A stretch of 64,000 nt of DNA, taken from Margaritispora aquatica. Lineage: Eukaryota; Ascomycota; Leotiomycetes; Helotiales; Discinellaceae. The DNA lies in contig VJWN01000010.1 of NCBI GenBank assembly GCA_007644065.1, positions 930,001 through 994,000 on the forward strand. The letters run 5' to 3'. Positions 58,662 through 64,000 of the stretch are shown here, piece by piece (position 1 is the first letter of the stretch; every line of letters starts with the position of its first letter). The notes below the pieces were generated by a model, which saw only the letters and a program-made list of their open reading frames with translations, did no database searches and was not told the DNA's origin. Position numbers and translations under genes: made by a program.

Positions 58662-59600
58662 AATGAAGGTGCATGGGCGGCAAATCAGAGTAGCCTTGTC
58701 ATGAGCAGGGTGTGGACAGTTTTGAGTTGGAAATTTGGCAGCTAGAACCAAGTGGAAAGCTAGAGAGCTACTAAAAACAAGTGTGTTTCGATATAGGGTT
58801 TGTAGGATAAGAGGAGGCATAAGCATGGGTTAGCATAGCGAGCGAGCAGGCATCGGTTTTTGTCTTGATTGTAATCTCTTCTTCATATAAAACAAGTTTC
58901 GCCTACTGGGTTCGTTTTATTGGCAATAAGCCCATCAACAGATATGTATTCCGTTTGAAAACTCCTAGAGAACTCCGGTGGGCTAGATCCTTGAAGAAAT
59001 TGGGCGGCAATTTGGAAATGATTCGGAAGTCGTCATACACGTGGGATATCAAACATGGCACTTACATGTCCATCAACTTTGCTGCTCCTCTGGCGATGCA
59101 GTCAATAATAGGTATTAGACAATGCTGATAGATCTGCCTGCCTAGGTAGGTAAGCTAAGGTGTGCTCAAGCAATCACCCAACTTAAGTGCCTCACGTGCC
59201 AAAATGAAACTTAATTATAAGCTTTCTCCCCCAAATTATCACGATCCGAGAAAGCTTTAGATGCATTCACTCCAATAAAAAGTAGTACTAGAAGATTTTC
59301 GTTTCGTGGATGGATGAAACTAAAATACATCAATTCAGCGTATCTGAGTCTCGCTTAGCTCTAAATATCCTTCGAAAATACCGAAAATATCATTATTCTC
59401 ACAGCGGAAATTGCGACTTTGAGTTTGAGCTTAAATAGGGCTTCTCATGATAGATCATAAGAAGCTGTCTGCAATTGTAGGTGATAGTGGTAACGAATGT
59501 GTAGATAGAAACCCAACAGTCTATTTAGGAGAGATCCATTCTCGAGCACTCATCTGCTCACACCCATCTCTTCAGTCAACGAACACATGCGTTCAATTTC
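58662..59600. other. convergent intergenic region
   Basis: 3' flanks of the hydroxylase-like gene and of the protease gene. Short frames (up to 87 codons) without motifs; no gene seen. Confidence 0.5.
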
Positions 59601-62600
59601 TTAAGGCCTGCCCGGGAAGAATGTATATCGAAGACAATTAACATTCACCCATCCACCGGTATTACCCGGCTTCCCATCGGCGCCTGCATTTAGAAATTAG
59701 CCTGAATATTAACAAAAGTTAAGGACCGAATGAACACTTACAATCTGTATATGCTTTCAACATATATTCAGAGCAAACAGAAGCTTTTCCAACCGCCTGA
59801 GAGTTCACTTTCTCGGGGCAGTTATCTATCCACTCGATGGCATAGTAGTAGCCGACTTTGTTGGCTTCGATGTAGGAGACTAACTGACTTGAATCTGGCG
59901 TCAGATATTTGTTTGCGAGATCTTTGCATGCATTGTTTGCGTTTCTGTGTTGATATTAGATGAGCTAATGAACATTGTGGGTTAGGGTGTAGTTGGGAAT
60001 AGGGATGCGAGATTGTTGTATACTTACGTGACGAGTGCTGTTGCATCTGGCTCACCGTGCCCAGGGAGAGCAGTTCGAGGATTGCAAAGTGTTTTCATTG
60101 GATCTAGAGCCGTTGTAACACTAGTGGCGCTTTTCTGAGATACTGTTGACGTAGCTGTATGAACAGAATCAGCCATTAGTTCTCCAAAGATGAAGCCGTA
60201 AATTTGTTTCAGTTTCAACTCACTTGTGGGGAATATGGGCTTTTCGCAAACAATTCCGCTTGGACATTCTCCAGACTTGGTGGGCGAGGTGTTTGTTGAT
60301 GTTACAAGAGTAGTTGGGACTGGAACAGTGTTGGTTATTAGCCCTACTGACCCTTTGCTTGAGATCGCTGACGTAACGGGGTTGGCTGAAGATGGAGGCT
60401 TGATGCATGTGGCGTTTGAATCATTGCTGTTCGCTCGCTCAACCATTAATGCCGGGAGACTCCCATCACGTCGCACTTTCTTTAAGGATGCCTCAAAGGG
60501 AATATAAACACCTGTGAACATATTAGCGAGGTTATGCAGCAAATCATCAACCGTCAGGTCCCCACTCGCTGCATGCTACTGAACGGATATTCTAAAATTG
60601 ACGAGAGAGGAAACGGAATTTCTCAACTCACAAACAGTCCCTTGATTGACAATATCCTTGCTAACTAGGTTCCAGATACCATTATAATCTCTTCTGGGCC
60701 ATGAATAATCTGTTATGAGATTCTTGATTGCTTTCACGGAGGTATCGGCAAGGATTGGTAACGCTTTGTCGAACCTATTGAGTCGAGCAAGTTGCCCGAG
60801 GCGTAGAAAATAGGCAGCTAGTCCCGCAACAAACGCAGCAGCTATGTGTTGATCAGCTCGAAGAACTGTAGGTATTCAGATTTAGCACATCGAACATACC
60901 ATCTGAAGTACCTTTTGAATATTTGTAAGGGCCGTTGGAGAATACAACATCAGCTTCAACATCCGGCCAAATCGCTTTGTTGCCATTAGCTGTGTAGACT
61001 CTTTCTCCCGGCGCCCAAACATTAGGAATGATGTTTCCGGTTTGTGTGAAACCTGAGCGACCTCCAGTCTCAATATCAAATGCACCGGCTACAAGTAGCT
61101 TAGGTATATATGGCCATCCGTGGATGCTTGGTTGCTCGCCAAAACCAGATGGAAAGTCGTCGATGGGGGCTTTCCCTCCGTTACCCGAGCCGGTAACAAC
61201 AACAGCGCCCTTTGCAATCATAGAACTAATGACTCTCGCCCAACTTTGCGCAATCTGAAAGGAGTTATCAACGCCGTCTTTAACAAACATGGTTCGAGGC
61301 CAAGCAATAGCTATCAGCACAACCGCAATTGCCGGATCGGTGTCAGAGTGAAGAGAACCAAGATCATGACCCAGCTTTTCATCAATCTTGATCAAGGTCT
61401 TTAGCCATTCCTCGGGAGTTGCGCCCTTCCCCGTAACATACTTACGTGGAACTCTGGCAAGGATAGGTGTTACTCGCTTTGAAACTCCGAGACGACTCCC
61501 AGCTATGATACTCAACATTGCGGTACCATGTCCAAGCTCAGACTTACCGCCATTTGCTTCAAATCCCCCGGGTGGTAGGTGTGAATCATCTTCTGGCTCT
61601 GTGCCATCATAATCAGGCGCAGCGTGAAGCCAGGTCACTTTAGATGCAATATTATCACCGCCTGTAAACTCCTTACTAAATTAGTACTTGTTGACTGTGA
61701 GATATTGTTAAGTTAAATATTTACCGGATGATCCAATTGCGCCCCAGAGTCAGCAATATAAACGGGTATGCCTTCTCCTGCTGAATTATCAAAGAAATAG
61801 TTGCCAAATTCAGGAAGTTGTCCTGGAGAATCTTGAGGGCCTCGAGAAATATATTGTAACTGTTGCGGGGCATTGTCCTGATATCTAAGACTAATCGTTG
61901 GGTCAAAGCAGTCAGTCGTACATTGAGGGTACACAGTGCCAACCTAGAAAGCTCACCCCTCGTTAGCATGATGGAAAAATATTCTGTTGACAATGAGGAC
62001 GGTCTCCAGAACAGGCTTACAGCTTCGGATTTGCGTATGGCAGCCGCCTGAGCAACTGTAATATCTATAGTCCAGAACATAACACCCAGCGAAGAACTGC
62101 CTTCTTCGTGGATATTGGATGTGTCAACCAAAGTGCTCAAATATGTTTTTATTGCTGACGTTTGGCTAGTGTCGGTCCCATCCTTTGGCCATACAACATA
62201 CGTTGCTGTAGAATCGCATTGAGGCTCGTCTAAGATACAAAAGTGAGCCAACAAAGTTTTCACTCTTGTGTGTAATTCGTGACGATGATAGCTCTAACAA
62301 AGTAGGACTTGTCTTTGCCAAAATATATATAAATATGATAGGATGAAAGCTTTGACTGGACTTACATCCTATAGCAGCTGGCCCCGTTGATGAGGGCCGT
62401 ATCGTTCTGGTGCACTGAGCTACGTTCGTAATTGCACGAGACACAGTTGCATCTGCAACAGCACAGCCCTACAAAGACAAATAATTAGTTTGCCGTTTTT
62501 GTTGTTGAAGCGACTGCAAAGAAAGAGATTTCGAGTGATCATAGAGGAAGTACCTGTATAGTTGCACATGTGGCGGAAATTGACTGCGTCGTGGTAATCG

Positions 62601-64000
62601 TTGAGGTACCAGATACAGTGACTCCAAAAGAGGTCGTCGTGGAGCATATTGAGGCTTTCTCGGTTGTACATTCGTGCTCAGGAGGCTCTGAGGAGTATGT
62701 CAGGATGCCATCCGGTCCCATGCTTCCAAAATTAGCCTTGAAACTGACAATAATAAGGGCATTGCTAACGTGATCTCCGGCCACGGTGGAAGTGTGCCAT
62801 GCAAGGTAAAGCCCGGGGGCCAATCAATAACTGGTATTATTCCTCTGGCAAAGCGTAAGACTCAGCTTTTTGAGTTGGATTGATACTGGATGTCTACATA
62901 CAGCGGGTATATGCCAACAGGCAAGATCCAGAGCCATCCAAACTAGGTAAGAAGTCAGCGTATATAATATGCAAGAAGCTAGAAGCTACCTCATAACATT
63001 CAATAAGAAAACCTAGGCTTCCAAGGAATATGTTTTGATTCCGAACTCCATGTAAAGGATAACTTTGATAGCAGAGCTAAACCAGCTCACTAATGCCCCC
63101 CCCCCCCCCAAAAAACCAAAAAAAACCAAAGATTCCACCAGGAGACAAGAAAGAGAAAAAGCGTTTCGGAACTTGGAAAGCATGTTGCACATGTTGGCTA
63201 TGGATAAATAGGTTCCTATAAGGAGCTTTGACCTCAACATATGAAAAGCTCACTCACTATGTTGATGTTAATAGTCGAAATACATATCTGATATAGTTGT
63301 CAGCATATATTTCTCTCGAGGATTGATGACGACTTAGTCACAAAGAAAAACCAAAGCTTGCACGTCGAACCACCTCCAACGACTGCAGCCCCCGTCGATG
63401 TAGGATCTGCTGTAGTTGTCACAGGCGTGACATGTGCGCCTGAAGGCCATGTGGTATAAGTGATAAGGTCCGCAGATTTCGACGCAGGTTGAGACGTGGT
63501 GCTGCTTGCCGGTGGTCCAAAGGTGAAGACTGCACCATCTGATGTGATGGTTGTACTCGTAGTCAGGCCAGTAGGCATAGTGAAAATGTTAGTCCCAAAG
63601 AATATGACACCAGAATGTGTTGTTATATCTGTCCTGGGAATGAATGGTGGCCCAAAAGTAAAGATCAATCCATCTGTAGTGATTGTTGTACTTGAGACTA
63701 GGCCAGTTGGGATGGTCAGTGTATTGGTACCAAAGAAAATGAAGCCAGACCGTGTTGGTATATCTATTCGAGGGCTGACTGAAGGTCCGAACGTAAATGT
63801 TGCCCCATGAGTGATGATAGTGGTACTTGCAGTGAGCATAGTTGGGATAGTTAGAGTGTTAGATTCAAAAATTATCACTCCAGAAGAGGTCGTGAAGCTC
63901 AGATGGAGATTTGTTGTTGTTGTTGCTTGTAAGCTCGTCAAAGTTGATTTTGAGGATTCGGTGATTGACATACTGCGCAAGTCCGAAGATGATAAAACGG
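59601..64000 (-). CDS. subtilisin-like serine protease (peptidase S8), large multi-exon, 5' end outside window
   Basis: Read on the minus strand, the frame is open at 64000. Exons that join in phase are 64000-63342, 63287-63258, 62942-62902, 62844-62770, about 62743-62554, 62468-62366, 62229-62021, 61943-61725, 61671-60900, 60841-60632, 60511-60224, 60154-60028, 59944-59742 and 59683-59601, ending in TAA; about 1070 residues are visible. The catalytic triad is present: Asp in VYIADSGAQLDHP (61751-61749), His in LGHGTAML (61530-61528), and Ser in KGTSD/AAAFVAGLAAYF (60906-60904), with Asn in GSGNGG as oxyanion residue. N-terminally there are Thr/Ser-rich 45-residue repeats and WPPGFTLHGTLPPWPEIT-type linker; C-terminally a Cys-containing domain ending GGWVNVNCLRYTFFPG. 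Extracellular function is likely but the signal peptide is outside the window. The junction near 62743-62769 would be an unusually short intron. Confidence 0.88.
63096..63115. repeat. homopolymer C14 followed by A6
   Basis: Fourteen Cs at 63096-63109 then six As, inside the inferred 315-nt intron (62943-63257) of the protease gene, where a length change is harmless. Confidence 0.9.
63481..63885 (-). repeat. three in-frame 135-bp repeats in the S8 protease gene
   Basis: Three successive 45-residue units, each starting SG(V/F)I(I/F)F, then TNTLTIPTGL, STTITTDG and FTFGP. They are diverged in sequence but not in length, so the repeats are old and kept in frame. Confidence 0.88.

Noticed and set aside
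62881..62942. Apparent frame break in the protease gene at the GWLWILPVGIYP exon
   Set aside because: Resolved by using the acceptor GCCAG at 62849-62845 instead of the nearer ACCAG; the frame then continues into the IIPVIDWPPGF segment.
1..64000. tRNA, rRNA and CRISPR elements
   Set aside because: Scanned for the GGTTCGANTC T-arm box, rRNA-like blocks and spaced direct repeats; isolated GTTCGAA words (9531, 51738, 54019) lack matching A-box and acceptor stems. Only a covariance search (tRNAscan-SE, Infernal) would be decisive.

Overview
The window is nuclear DNA from a filamentous ascomycete (Pezizomycotina, plausibly Leotiomycetes). The evidence is eukaryotic gene structure with many short introns of about 44-150 nt (GT...AG, CTAAC-like branch points), CT-rich leaders, and fungal forms of housekeeping genes. 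No bacterial operons, tRNA, rRNA or CRISPR were recognised. The class is an inference from overall protein flavour; no marker here proves it.

Layout. 1-313: 3' end of a GH16 secreted beta-glucanase. 845-2572: splicing factor PRP4. 2573-12343: a long, nearly gene-free stretch ending in the CT-rich leader of the CCAAT-binding factor subunit HapB/HAP2 (12344-13375). 15260-18790: a decayed gene joining an alpha/beta-hydrolase (SesB/SERAC1-like) segment to a CorA-like membrane domain. 18791-25463: non-coding, rich in microsatellites. 25464-27288: Reg1-type PP1 regulatory subunit, followed by another microsatellite field. 31754-34600: decayed coding remnants, one with weak resemblance to a polyketide synthase acyltransferase.

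35320-42334 is a dense housekeeping block: TRM5 (-), an AlkB-like dioxygenase (+), NUS1 (-) and SEC10 (+), as two divergent pairs, with the AlkB and NUS1 genes meeting tail to tail 16 bp apart. It is followed by a frame-broken small gene (43936-44527), RanGAP RNA1 (45328-46774, +), protein O-mannosyltransferase PMT2 (47236-49650, -), an intergenic region holding a diverged direct repeat, an acidic protein of unknown function (53028-54260, -), a mitochondrial thiamine pyrophosphate carrier (55512-56627, -), a divergent gamma-butyrobetaine/trimethyllysine hydroxylase-like gene (57024-58661, +), and a large multi-exon subtilisin-like protease (59601 to beyond 64000, -).

Most genes are unlinked housekeeping functions. 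NUS1 (dolichol synthesis), PMT2 (O-mannosylation with dolichol-phosphate-mannose) and SEC10 (exocytosis) all serve the secretory pathway, but nothing in the sequence shows co-regulation. The least ordinary items are the hydrolase-CorA relic, the PCNA-box-like N terminus of the AlkB protein, the protease with 45-residue repeats, and the duplicated sequence near 51 kb. Exon coordinates were worked out by eye from splice motifs and frame continuity; wherever given, exon lengths sum to whole codons.
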